64,000 nt of DNA from Anaerolineae bacterium (GTDB lineage: Bacteria > Chloroflexota > Anaerolineae > Aggregatilineales > J027). The notes beneath the pieces were generated by a model. That model had not been told where the DNA came from. It ran no database searches and saw nothing but the letters and a program-made list of their open reading frames with translations. The position numbers and the translations under genes were made by a program. The stretch spans positions 57,868 through 121,867 of the forward strand of contig JAIOHL010000034.1 in NCBI GenBank assembly GCA_019913005.1, read 5' to 3'. Every line of letters begins with the position of its first letter. Within the stretch, counting starts at the first letter, position 1. Positions 34,088 through 42,020 of the stretch are shown here, one piece after another.

Positions 34088-36375
34088 CGATGCCCGTTTT
34101 CCCGTGACGGACGAGCGATGTACCCCTCTGCCCCGTCAATCAAAGTTTCGGAAAGTAGCCCAGCAAGCACCAGATCGTTTGCCATTTGGCGGGCTTGCTT
34201 GGCAGGCAGATGTAACTGGCGATAAACATCGCGCAGTTTGCAGCCAGTTGCCCCACCTTGCCGAAAAGCATCCAGCATCCGATCCTGAATGCTCTGTTCA
34301 CGGCGAGCTTCACCACTACGATCAATCTGCTCCAATAATCGGTGAGCACTGCGCCGCCAGTGTTCAGTGATCTGACGGGCCGTGTTCCAGTGCAAAGCCG
34401 TTACGGTGGGGGTAGGCTGATCGGTGTCCAGCCAATCTAATGCTGCCAGCAGCATTGCCAGCTTGAACGCCTGAACGTGCATCCGCCCATACACCCCTTT
34501 GAGGCGTTCATCGAGTTCAGCATCCTGATCGGGCTTGCAGAGTTGGCGCAGGTACTCACTATACTGCTGGCAGTCCTCCCAGCATTCGACAGTTGCCCGT
34601 AACTCGCCCGGCGGTTGCACCTTATCGCCATCCTCAGTGGGCATGGGTAGCTGCTCATGGAGTCGTTTGAGACCCTCAACTAATGGCTGTGGTAGCGGCA
34701 ACTGATCCTTCAGTGAGGGGCGTTCTTCGTAGTCATTTTCCGGGGTAATGAGGGCGAAGCGCACCAGCAACCCATTCGACCAATCGACATGGGTGGTCGC
34801 AGCCCCGATGCCTGCAGGAGTCGTCACGCCTAAAATAGATAGTGCCGCTCGTTCGACTACCGTCAAACCTCCCTGTGTATCCTTGTCGCTGTATTCAGGG
34901 CAGTCGTAGAGTTCCATGACCAAGTCTTTTAATCCGAGCATATAATCCTTGCGATTGATCGCGCCGAACAATCCGGCGATTTCATCCTTAAGCAACCCAC
35001 GTTGAGCAGCGAAAGGCTTGGCTTTGGTCAGGCGGTTCTGCTGCTCATCCGTCAGGCTATCAAAGTTGGTGGGCATCTTGCCGGAGAGCGATTCTTGGAA
35101 GCGTTCGGGGCTACCCGGTGTGGGCATGAGCATGTGCGGGATGGCTTCGCGGGCGACCTTCTCCGCTAGCTTGTAGGCGGTAGATTTACGATAGTAAGTC
35201 GTGCTGGCAACCAGCATGATGTAGAGGTTTGGATACAAGTTGATGCCCCAAGGGGCGGCTCCATATAAGCGGCGACCAATGGCAATCGAGAGCAACCACA
35301 GTCCTGCCGTCAGATGGAAACTCATGGGGGTCTGGTTGCCCGTTTTGCCCGCCCAATCCAGATACATCTGCAACCACTTAGGAAGCGCCAGTTCACTCAT
35401 TGGGGGCAGATTAGCTTCTGGCGGAGTCGGCGTATCAGCCTCATGCTCATCCGGCGGAGGCACATCAGATAAGTTGGCCGTTGTGATGATTAGAGGTTGG
35501 CCGTAGGGGTTCTCGATCAAGCCGCCATAATCTTCAGGGCGGATGCCTACTGATGCACAGATGTCTTTGGCAAGCATTGTCCCGCAGACATGGCAATGTC
35601 CGTACCCTGTTTGGGTGTTGAAGCCAAAGGATGGATTTTTATCGCCATTTTTGTGGTTTTGTGGATAAATACACTGCCCATGCAGCCAATCCCCATAGAC
35701 TTTATAGCCCTGTCCTGCAAAGTGATGAGCCAAAGCGTCTATCACCTTGGGATTCAAGTTGCCTGTAGGAGACAGCAACAAACGCGGCGGCTGCCAAATC
35801 TGCGGGGAAGGTTTTCCCTTGAAAGACTCAACCCAAACTACGACTTCTGCCAAGTCCGCCACTTTCAGAATGTCGGCTTCTTTATAGATTGTGTAAGGCT
35901 GACCGGTTTTCGGGTGCAGACTCGGCGGCAAAACCACCTGCCGCCCTTCGGCACATATTTCCAGATTTCCAATGGGCGTTCCCATGGCCTTAATCGCGGG
36001 CGGAAGCTGGTCTACTTTCCAATAGATGTGTTTGCCGATGCCGCCTCCAGTAGCGACGGTGTAAGTTTCGACGAAATGCGGAAAAGTGGCGGCGAAAGCG
36101 GGATAACCCGCCGCACCATCCAAATCCAACACGACTAAGTTATTAGATACGGCTCCACACACGATGCCGAGATTATGTAACAATCCAGCTTGATGCCAAG
36201 TGTTGATGGTCGGTAAATCGGCGGCGGTGTGTTGAAACCCCGTCCATTCTTTCACGGCGGGCCGTTTGCCATGCAATGGTAGCAGGCTGAAGCCCAGTTT
36301 ATGGTAGGCGTGGGCCGCTTCCAAGATTGTCTTCGATTGGGCTGCCAAAACGATGGCAGGTGTTTGTTCAGTCAT
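34084..36375 (-). CDS. primase-polymerase with C-terminal helicase-like domain, replication protein
   Basis: 763 residues. The N-terminal domain (about residues 15-190) is a bifunctional primase/polymerase: L-P-L-H-G-K-R-P, then V-V-L-D-L-D-G with the metal-binding DxD (about residue 83), then G-G-G-I-G-K-H-I-Y-W. A Cys/His cluster follows (C-I-Y-P-Q-N-H-K-N-G-D-K-N-P-S ... C-H-V-C-G, about residues 235-265), a primase-type zinc finger. The C-terminal half resembles DUF3987-type helicases, with a degenerate P-loop in A-S-T-T-Y-Y-R-K-S-T. This is a typical plasmid or phage replication initiator. It is the last large gene of a leftward block; its 3' end touches the iteron-like repeats. Confidence 0.85.
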   Translation of the reverse strand: MTEQTPAIVLAAQSKTILEAAHAYHKLGFSLLPLHGKRPAVKEWTGFQHTAADLPTINTWHQAGLLHNLGIVCGAVSNNLVVLDLDGAAGYPAFAATFPHFVETYTVATGGGIGKHIYWKVDQLPPAIKAMGTPIGNLEICAEGRQVVLPPSLHPKTGQPYTIYKEADILKVADLAEVVVWVESFKGKPSPQIWQPPRLLLSPTGNLNPKVIDALAHHFAGQGYKVYGDWLHGQCIYPQNHKNGDKNPSFGFNTQTGYGHCHVCGTMLAKDICASVGIRPEDYGGLIENPYGQPLIITTANLSDVPPPDEHEADTPTPPEANLPPMSELALPKWLQMYLDWAGKTGNQTPMSFHLTAGLWLLSIAIGRRLYGAAPWGINLYPNLYIMLVASTTYYRKSTAYKLAEKVAREAIPHMLMPTPGSPERFQESLSGKMPTNFDSLTDEQQNRLTKAKPFAAQRGLLKDEIAGLFGAINRKDYMLGLKDLVMELYDCPEYSDKDTQGGLTVVERAALSILGVTTPAGIGAATTHVDWSNGLLVRFALITPENDYEERPSLKDQLPLPQPLVEGLKRLHEQLPMPTEDGDKVQPPGELRATVECWEDCQQYSEYLRQLCKPDQDAELDERLKGVYGRMHVQAFKLAMLLAALDWLDTDQPTPTVTALHWNTARQITEHWRRSAHRLLEQIDRSGEARREQSIQDRMLDAFRQGGATGCKLRDVYRQLHLPAKQARQMANDLVLAGLLSETLIDGAEGYIARPSRENGHR

Positions 36376-36507
36376 TTTCTCTCAGTCCTTTTTAGCTATG
36401 GGTCTGTTCCTGTTTCACAAAATGTTGGACAGCAGAGGGAAGGCTGGTGTATCCTCTTGATAGTCACATCTTGATGAATACCCAGTCATCCCCTGCCGCC
36501 AGTTAGG

Positions 36508-36888
36508 TCAATCCTCTGGCGGTTTGCGGTTCTGGGCACTGCGGCGCAGGCCCCCGTTCTGCAAAGCCACCGTGAGATGGCCCTTGAGAGCTTCTTTTAT
36601 TGCCAGCTCCAACAGTTCTGGTTTTTTCGCCAGCACGGTGAGCATTTGCATCAGCACTTCAAGCTGCCAGTCGAGATAGTCCATGCGCCGTTGAAAGCTC
36701 TTGGTGAAAAACTGGCGGCTCATCTGGGCATCCTCTTGATGATCCAGCCAGAAACGCAGTGCTTCACGCACCAATTCCGCCTTGGCTTGTTTGCGGATGT
36801 TCGCCAGTGTATCCAGTCGCGCATTCATCTGTGCAGTGATTCCCGTCGTCAATCGGTGGTCGAAAATCGGTTGGGTTTTGCTGCTCAA
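36508..36888 (-). CDS. ribbon-helix-helix mobilisation accessory protein
   Basis: 126 residues. The N-terminal half follows the ribbon-helix-helix pattern (T-G-I-T-A-Q-M-N-A-R-L-D-T-L-A ... A-K-A-E-L-V-R-E-A-L-R-F-W-L-D). It then has S-R-Q-F-F-T-K-S-F-Q-R-R and a hydrophobic helix. The host-element protein at 53982-54431 has the same layout, with S-R-K-H-F-S-K-S-L-Q-R at the same point, so they are counterparts. Both lie beside an oriT-like hairpin region and a relaxase. This gene should encode the oriT-binding accessory factor of the inserted element. Confidence 0.7.
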   Translation of the reverse strand: MSSKTQPIFDHRLTTGITAQMNARLDTLANIRKQAKAELVREALRFWLDHQEDAQMSRQFFTKSFQRRMDYLDWQLEVLMQMLTVLAKKPELLELAIKEALKGHLTVALQNGGLRRSAQNRKPPED

Positions 36889-37207
36889 GGTGTTCTCTCC
36901 TTATATTGGTGTGAATTTGGGATGGGTGCATTCGGAAAAGTCGGGTAGCCGATACTTTTCAGGTGGTGCGGTGACAATCGTGCCGCATCGCATGGCGGGC
37001 CAAGCCCGACGTGTCTTCCCCGCCGCTGGCGGTGGGGCAAGTTGATTAAACTTGCTACCCGTTCTCCGAACTGGGTAGGGTGTCCGGCCCGCCCTAAAGT
37101 GACGCATTTAGCTACGGTTTTACGGGGCCGGACACCTGCGAACACCCCGAAGGTGTTCGCTCTAAGCGGCTGTTGCCGCGTGGCTGATGTGGTCTGTTTT
37201 GTCATCG
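36889..37207. other. hairpin-rich oriT-like region of the inserted element
   Basis: Noncoding region of 319 bp with several inverted repeats: GCAAGTT/AACTTGC (37037-37043, 37049-37055); TACCCGTTC paired with GAACTGGGTA (37056-37077); a perfect 12-bp pair GGTGTCCGGCCC/GGGCCGGACACC (37079-37090, 37125-37136); and GCGAACACC/GGTGTTCGC with a 5-base loop (37138-37160). It lies between relaxase and RHH genes. The word GGGGCAAG...CTTGCT recurs in the oriT-like region of the host element. Confidence 0.65.
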
Positions 37208-37954
37208 CTAAAGCTCCAAATCTAAGCTGGGTGTCGTAGGTGGAATGCTCGGCGGTTGCGGCTTTTCCTGTTGTGGTGCATCAACGGTGACATCTGCCAT
37301 GAGTTCATCCCAGAGGGTCGGCTGTTCAGTTGAGGCGGGTTCGGGATCGGGTGGACGTAGCTCACGCCACTCCATACCGATGGTACGATCCAGCATTTGC
37401 TCCATCTGATCACGAGCAATGCGGTGTAGATTGTCCTGTCGTTCGAGGGCGTAGGGTGTGGCGACCACCTGTGACTTGCCGACCCGATGGGATTCGCGTT
37501 CTCCCAGACTGTTTTCGATGGTTCCAGCGATGAAGATATGGGCGTGAACTTGGCTCAAGCCATAGTCGGAGGTGTCGCGGTCGTGGAGGCAAAAAGAATA
37601 CTCCGGCACCGTGAGTCCTCTTTCGATATGCCAAGTCTCGATAGTGTGCTCCGTGACCTCGCGCACCAGCTCGTGTTTGAGTTCATCCGGCACCAGTTCC
37701 ATCAGGTCAGGCGCGGGCGAAATGAGCATGTTATGGGCCAAAATGTAGGGTCCTTTCAACTCGGTGAGTTTGGCATACACCTCCCGCCAGTTACTTCCCA
37801 AGCCGCAATCCGTCCATTTTTCGTGTTCCTCCAGCTCGAAATGCTCCGGGTTTTCACGAAACGCTACGTACTTGAGGTATTTTTTTAATCCGCGATGGGC
37901 GGCTTTGCTGGGCTTGAAGTACCCCCACTTAGGGATAATGACGGGCTTGGGCAT
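37208..37954 (-). CDS. relaxase-like mobilisation protein of the inserted element
   Basis: 248 residues. The histidine motif of HUH relaxases is visible in L-S-Q-V-H-A-H-I-F-I-A-G (about residues 134-145), after a strand with S-F-C-L-H-D-R-D-T-S. An N-terminal K-K-Y-L-K-Y-V-A-F-R offers candidate catalytic tyrosines. The protein aligns along its length with the host relaxase at 53145-53978: both share a G-L-G-x-x-x-R-E stretch, a M-L-(I/S)-(S/P)-x-P-x-L-M segment and the HxH core. It should nick at oriT and lead the strand into a mating channel. The exact MOB family is not clear. It follows parR without a gap and precedes the oriT-like region. Confidence 0.75.
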   Translation of the reverse strand: MPKPVIIPKWGYFKPSKAAHRGLKKYLKYVAFRENPEHFELEEHEKWTDCGLGSNWREVYAKLTELKGPYILAHNMLISPAPDLMELVPDELKHELVREVTEHTIETWHIERGLTVPEYSFCLHDRDTSDYGLSQVHAHIFIAGTIENSLGERESHRVGKSQVVATPYALERQDNLHRIARDQMEQMLDRTIGMEWRELRPPDPEPASTEQPTLWDELMADVTVDAPQQEKPQPPSIPPTTPSLDLEL

Positions 37955-38368
37955 CTACCAACTCTTTTTCTGCATCCGTTGGATGCGCTTCTCCGCATCA
38001 TCTTCGCTCGCCGTCCCAGCGAGTATGGCATTCGGTTGGGTGGCAGGGGCTGCCTGTACCCCGCGCATCTTCTGGTTGATGATCTGCTCAAGGTAGGTCG
38101 GGATTTCCATGACAGCATCCCGGATTTGGGTGGTGTTGGACTGGACACGCGCCAATTGGACACTGCTGCTGAAAGCGACTGCTTCCTCGCCATACGGGGT
38201 GACGATCACTTCACCCGTCAGGTAAGCCCGGATGAGGCTTCGCAAAACGTGACTGCGCTCACCGGACGGAATGTTCTCCCACCAATCCAGAATGTCGTCA
38301 TCCCGTTCAAAGAACGCTTTGAAGCCGATGATCTTGCTCGTGCGATGTTCCATCATGTTCACGGTCAT
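37955..38368 (-). CDS. ParR-like partition/DNA-binding protein
   Basis: 137 residues, helical. The N-terminal part (S-K-I-I-G-F-K-A-F-F-E-R ... E-R-S-H-V-L-R-S-L-I-R-A-Y-L) fits a ribbon-helix-helix DNA-binding domain; the C-terminal tail is charged. It directly follows the ParM-like gene in the same direction, the usual place of ParR, the adaptor that links the centromere to the ParM filament. Repeats in the 70-bp gap between the genes would be its binding sites. A ribosome site AGGAGAAA precedes the start. The call rests mainly on context. Confidence 0.65.
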   Translation of the reverse strand: MTVNMMEHRTSKIIGFKAFFERDDDILDWWENIPSGERSHVLRSLIRAYLTGEVIVTPYGEEAVAFSSSVQLARVQSNTTQIRDAVMEIPTYLEQIINQKMRGVQAAPATQPNAILAGTASEDDAEKRIQRMQKKSW

Positions 38369-38400
38369 GTGTTTTTCTCCTTTGCATGTCAGTTAAACTA

Positions 38401-38436
38401 GGTTGTACCGTACAACCAGTACAACCCAGTACAACC
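38401..38436. repeat. GTACAACC repeats between parM and parR, candidate operator/parC
   Basis: Three direct copies of GTACAACC (38410, 38419, 38429) and one inverted copy GGTTGTAC (38401) lie in the short gap between the ParM-like stop and the ParR-like start. Spacing is 9-10 bp, about one helical turn, as expected for cooperative ParR binding. Related words also occur upstream of parM (ACAACCCGTACC near 39603). Confidence 0.6.
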
Positions 38437-38438
38437 GC

Positions 38439-39485
38439 TCACGAATGCGTTTCTTTGAACCGAGCATAATTGAGATAACCGCGTGCGTTGGCAAGCTGGG
38501 CATCGCGGACAAGGTGGGTCTGCGGATAGGCTACCTTAACGGATTCGTAAACCAATTCTGCACCACCACCACACAGCAGCATGACATCCACGCCTGTACC
38601 AGATTTCCACATTTCCGCGATGAGGTTGAGTGTGGCGGATCGCAACGAGGCCAGTGCCTCTTCGACCTCGGCGGACATATCCACCAGTTCACCATGCGCC
38701 CGAAAGGTGCCGGTTCGTAGCGTTTCATCAATCATCTTGAAGGGCATTTTCTGGCGATAGCGTTTTTCGAGCATGGCCGCAATATGGTTATGTGCCATGT
38801 AGACCCCGCCTTCCACGCTGCCGCTGTCGGCACTGATGAACTCGCCTTCGTCATCAAGAGCAATATCCACCGTGTAGGTTCCCACATCCACCACACCCGT
38901 GCGTTTGTAGATATGATTGCGATTCACCTCGCCTTCGGGGGTCAGGATCACGCTGTACAGGCAACCCAGCGGCTGCGGCATGACCATCACCTCAACGACA
39001 TTGGCGATGAGATGAGCCGTATCGGTCTTGATGAGGTGCTGACCGAGTAGCGCCGCTTTGAGATCGTCGCTATCTCCCATGTGATCGACAGGTAAACCTG
39101 ATGCTATGCGGATATGGATAACCGGTTCGTCATAAATGCCTGCCATCAGCTTGCCGATGACGACCTTCATCAGGCGGCGGCGAAAGACATTCCCCAGTGC
39201 ATCTTCGTTGGCGGTACGACCCCGTAAACGCAATAACTCACCGGGGGTCAGTTGGATGAGGGCCAGATCACCGACGAACCAGCGACCCTCATCGTCTTGA
39301 ATCTGATCACCCGGATGCCGCTCCGCAATCTCATCCTGCTGGAACTTGATCTCGCGGGCATGTCCGCACACTGACGGGAAAACAAGTGCGGTATCCGAAG
39401 TCACCGCCTTGACTGCCCCATAGCCCACATCGAGACCGATGGTGAGCAGGCTGTCGGGGTTGGGTCGTTTATTATTTTTTGCCAT
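38439..39485 (-). CDS. parM: ParM/StbA-like actin-family plasmid segregation ATPase
   Basis: 348 residues with actin-fold motifs: phosphate-1 L-D-V-G-Y-G-A-V-K near residue 18, phosphate-2 V-D-V-G-T-Y-T-V-D-I-A near residue 198, and the adenosine motif L-L-C-G-G-G-A-E near residue 310. ParM proteins polymerise with ATP and push plasmid copies apart. The gene is followed by parR and precedes the right end of the inserted element. A partition system inside an integrated element implies a stage when it exists as a free, replicating circle. The start is at 39485, with GAAAGGAC upstream. Confidence 0.85.
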   Translation of the reverse strand: MAKNNKRPNPDSLLTIGLDVGYGAVKAVTSDTALVFPSVCGHAREIKFQQDEIAERHPGDQIQDDEGRWFVGDLALIQLTPGELLRLRGRTANEDALGNVFRRRLMKVVIGKLMAGIYDEPVIHIRIASGLPVDHMGDSDDLKAALLGQHLIKTDTAHLIANVVEVMVMPQPLGCLYSVILTPEGEVNRNHIYKRTGVVDVGTYTVDIALDDEGEFISADSGSVEGGVYMAHNHIAAMLEKRYRQKMPFKMIDETLRTGTFRAHGELVDMSAEVEEALASLRSATLNLIAEMWKSGTGVDVMLLCGGGAELVYESVKVAYPQTHLVRDAQLANARGYLNYARFKETHS

Positions 39486-39654
39486 CTTGAAAGTCCTTTC
39501 TTCTTTATATGGCTATCGAAATGCAAACAGAGCCCACCTACTCCTTGAAGGGGGGTAAGTCAGCTCTGGGATTGCCGTTTTGGTCGAGGAGGTGGTTTTC
39601 TACAACCCGTACCACCTCATGCAGCGCAAAGGGGCGTGAACTTTGGTTTTTATG
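39486..39654. promoter_or_regulatory. right-end noncoding region with inverted repeat upstream of parM
   Basis: About 170 bp between the parM start and attR. It has an 8-bp inverted repeat GAGGTGGT/ACCACCTC (39589-39596, 39611-39618) with a 14-base loop, and ends with the attP arm TTTGGTTTTTA (39642-39652). It must contain the leftward promoter of parM-parR-relaxase. Read on the - strand, it also holds the C-terminal extension the integrase would gain after circularisation. Confidence 0.5.
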
Positions 39655-39661
39655 AGATGTA
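39655..39661 (+). other. attR core of the inserted element
   Basis: AGATGTA at the junction between the right end of the element and the virB4 3' part. In both junctions the codon phase over the core is the same (xAG ATG TAx), so recombination between the two copies restores virB4 exactly. Confidence 0.85.
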
Positions 39662-39662
39662 T

Positions 39663-39920
39663 CAAAACATGAGTATTTTTCTGGAAGGTAAAGCTCGGCT
39701 GATCTTTGAGAACAGCCCGATTCGCGTCATATTTGCCCAGAAGCAGGGCATGAATGTCTTTCGGGAAGATGCGGCTTTCCAGCATTTTAATGAACAGCAC
39801 CTCTCGATTATTTCATCGCTACCGCGTTTTCATTTTCTACTGGATATACAGGATGAGGGCACTTTTTACCTTTTTAACCGCGCCTCACGAGATGAGTTGC
39901 GGCGGTTTAGTTCGACTTAA
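39663..39920 (+). pseudogene. virB4: virB4 3' part (85 codons), severed by the inserted element
   Basis: The frame reads Q-N-M-S-I-F-L-E-G-K-A-R-L-I-F-E-N-S-P-I and ends D-E-L-R-R-F-S-S-T. This is the C-terminal domain of VirB4-type ATPases, in which a helix after the Walker B region and a strand with F-E-N-S-P-I/R-V-I-F follow the core. The fragment starts where the 5' part at 6795-8696 ends, in the same phase. The next operon gene follows after an AAGGAAA site. Frames from GTG 39636 or ATG 39657 could express the fragment alone, but no well-placed ribosome site supports this. Confidence 0.85.
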
Positions 39921-39931
39921 AAGGAAATTCA

Positions 39932-40105
39932 ATGGCAAAAAAGATGACGGATACCACCACCTTTCAGGTTCTGGAAAAGGATGCCTATCATGCTTTCATC
40001 GAGTGGCCGCTGTTTCTGATTCGTAAGCTGAAACAGTTGGAACAGCATATTGCGGCGGCTGAGGAGAATCTCAAAACGACGGGTCAGCGGAGGGATCAGA
40101 AATGA
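39932..40105 (+). CDS. small protein (57 aa) between virB4 and topoisomerase
   Basis: 57 residues from ATG 39932, with AAGGAAA directly upstream of it. The composition is helical and charged (R-K-L-K-Q-L-E-Q-H-I-A-A-A-E-E-N-L), and the end suggests a coiled coil. The stop overlaps the topoisomerase start (ATGA). It may be a small accessory of the transfer operon. No family recognised. Confidence 0.65.
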   Translation: MAKKMTDTTTFQVLEKDAYHAFIEWPLFLIRKLKQLEQHIAAAEENLKTTGQRRDQK

Positions 40106-42006
40106 GCAAATCGAAGCCGACTAAACGTCTGGTGATTGTCGAATCGCCCGGAAAAGTTAAGAAGATACAGTCGTATTTGGGCAGCGAGTTTCGTGTTATG
40201 GCTTCGATGGGCCATGTGCGTGATTTGCCTGCCGATGAGCTTGGCATTGATGTGGAAGGTGGTTTCGTTCCTAAATGGCAAGCAGTCGCAGGCAAAAACA
40301 CGGTCATCAAGCGCTTGGTCAAGGCGATGCAGGAGGCCGAAGCCATCTATCTCGCAACCGACCCTGACCGTGAAGGCGAAGCGATTGCCGTCCACATTTT
40401 GGCACTCACCAAACTACCACGTGAGAAACCCGTGATGCGGGTGACTTTCACTGCCATCACGCAGGCGGCTGTTCGGCACGCAGTGGAAAATCCCCGTCGT
40501 TTGGATATGGCGTTGGTTGCTGCCCAACATGCCCGACGTAAATTGGATCGTTTGGTGGGGTATCTGGTCAGCCCGATTGCTTGCCGTGTTCTGGGTGGCC
40601 GCTACTCAGCGGGACGAGTCCAGTCACCAGCCCTGCGCCTCGTAGTTGAGCGTGAACGGGCCATTCAGTCCTTCGTCCCGGAGACCTACTTCAGCATTGA
40701 AGCATTATTGGGCATAGGGGAATCCTGTTTCAAAGCCAAACTGACTCAAGTTCAGGGCAAAGAGCTACCTCTAAAAGAAGCGGATTTCGTCAAGCGGCTG
40801 GCCGCGACTCTCAATGCAGCAGTTTATTGGGTGGGTGATATCAATACTGAAACTGCCCAGCGAAAACCACCAGCGCCTTTCACGACCAGCACCCTACAGC
40901 AGGTCGCTAGCAGCACCTTGGGTTTGTCGCCTGAAAAGACGATGCAATTGGCTCAACTGCTTTATGAAGCCGCGCTCATTACCTATATGCGAACCGATGC
41001 CGTGTTCATCGCACCGGAAGCACAAACAGCCGCGTTGGACTTTGTTGGCGAGACTTACGGAGCGCAGTATGTCCCGTCTGAGAAGCCGCAGTACAAGAGT
41101 AAACCCAATGCACAGGAGGCCCATGAAGCGATCCGCCCAACTGATGTGACACTCACACCCGATCAGCTCAAGGAGGATGTGGGTGAGGGGGCCGCTTTGT
41201 ATGGACTGATCTGGCGGCGTTTTGTCGCAAGCCAAATGGCCGCCGGAGTTGATAGCGTACAAACCATCACGGTGCTGGCAGGCAAACAAGTGGGTCAACC
41301 CTTTCCGGTAAAACTGACTGCCCGCAGTGTGACTCCCCAGTTCGATGGTTTCCGGCGGGTGTATCAAGCGGATTCCGATGTGGAAGCAGATGAATCAGCC
41401 GAGGCCGAAGTCACCCTCCCTGTGTTGCAGGCAGGCCAACCCTTGACCCTGCAAAAACTGCTACCCCAGCAGAAACAAACCCAAGCCCCGGCGCGTTTCA
41501 CCGAAGCGCAACTGGTGCATGAATTGGAAAAACGCGGTATTGGGCGACCCAGTACCTATGCCGCTATCTTGAGCAACCTCAAATCACGCGAGTACGTGCG
41601 TTTGGAGAAAAAGCGCCTCACGCCTACTGAGACTGGCCTGAAGTTGACGGATTATCTGATGGGTGGTTTTGCCACGTTGTTGGCTGATGATTACACGGCG
41701 CGGATGGAAAGCACACTGGATGAGATCGCGGCAGGGCAGCGCGAAGAATTGGATGTGCTGCAAACCTTTTGGGGTGAGTTCCAACCCCTGCTGCTTGGAG
41801 CGACCGCCGAAATTCGGACTTTACCACCCCAAGAAAAGCGCCCTGAACCGCCGAAAACAGGTGAGCCATGTCCACAGTGCGGGAGTGATTTGGTGTATCG
41901 CACTGGCTCGAAAGGTCAGTTTATTGGCTGTTCGGCCTTTCCCAAGTGCCGCTATTCGGTGGGCTTGGAACACCAGCCCTTGATTCTACAGCCTGCTAAA
42001 TCTTAG
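40102..42006 (+). CDS. topA: type IA DNA topoisomerase (topoisomerase I)
   Basis: 634 residues. The Toprim domain opens with L-V-I-V-E-S-P-G-K-V and has D-P-D-R-E-G-E-A-I-A. The active-site tyrosine lies in I-T-Y-M-R-T-D-A (about residue 295). One C-terminal C4 zinc finger (C-P-Q-C-G-S-D ... G-C-S-A-F-P-K-C) ends the protein, fewer than in chromosomal enzymes. It relaxes supercoils by nicking and passing one strand. Topoisomerases of this size are common in conjugative operons (TraE type), where they may process transferred strands. It is co-transcribed with virB4 and the 57-aa gene. Confidence 0.93.
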   Translation: MSKSKPTKRLVIVESPGKVKKIQSYLGSEFRVMASMGHVRDLPADELGIDVEGGFVPKWQAVAGKNTVIKRLVKAMQEAEAIYLATDPDREGEAIAVHILALTKLPREKPVMRVTFTAITQAAVRHAVENPRRLDMALVAAQHARRKLDRLVGYLVSPIACRVLGGRYSAGRVQSPALRLVVERERAIQSFVPETYFSIEALLGIGESCFKAKLTQVQGKELPLKEADFVKRLAATLNAAVYWVGDINTETAQRKPPAPFTTSTLQQVASSTLGLSPEKTMQLAQLLYEAALITYMRTDAVFIAPEAQTAALDFVGETYGAQYVPSEKPQYKSKPNAQEAHEAIRPTDVTLTPDQLKEDVGEGAALYGLIWRRFVASQMAAGVDSVQTITVLAGKQVGQPFPVKLTARSVTPQFDGFRRVYQADSDVEADESAEAEVTLPVLQAGQPLTLQKLLPQQKQTQAPARFTEAQLVHELEKRGIGRPSTYAAILSNLKSREYVRLEKKRLTPTETGLKLTDYLMGGFATLLADDYTARMESTLDEIAAGQREELDVLQTFWGEFQPLLLGATAEIRTLPPQEKRPEPPKTGEPCPQCGSDLVYRTGSKGQFIGCSAFPKCRYSVGLEHQPLILQPAKS

Positions 42007-42020
42007 GGTGAGGTGCTGGT

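Larger units (their letters stand above)
8689..39661. mobile_element. integrated mobilisable element (about 31 kb) inserted in virB4 by a serine recombinase
   Basis: The two halves of virB4 flank this segment, and each edge carries the heptamer AGATGTA (8689-8695 and 39655-39661). The unit from one repeat to the next is 30,966 bp. A large serine recombinase lies at the left edge and reads outwards across attL. Such enzymes use short identity cores and leave no long repeats, which fits. Inside are defence-like cargo, a primase-polymerase gene with iteron-like repeats, a relaxase with an oriT-like region, and ParM/ParR. It has everything expected of a plasmid except its own mating channel and coupling protein. 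It is best read as an integrative mobilisable plasmid. Confidence 0.88.

Noticed and set aside
8689..39661. Tyrosine integrase with tRNA attachment site
   Set aside because: No tRNA sequence at either edge and no tyrosine integrase; the recombinase is of the serine type and the target is a protein gene.
39636..39920. Independent small gene starting at GTG 39636
   Set aside because: The sequence matches the missing C-terminus of virB4 in phase, and the possible ribosome site is too close to the GTG.
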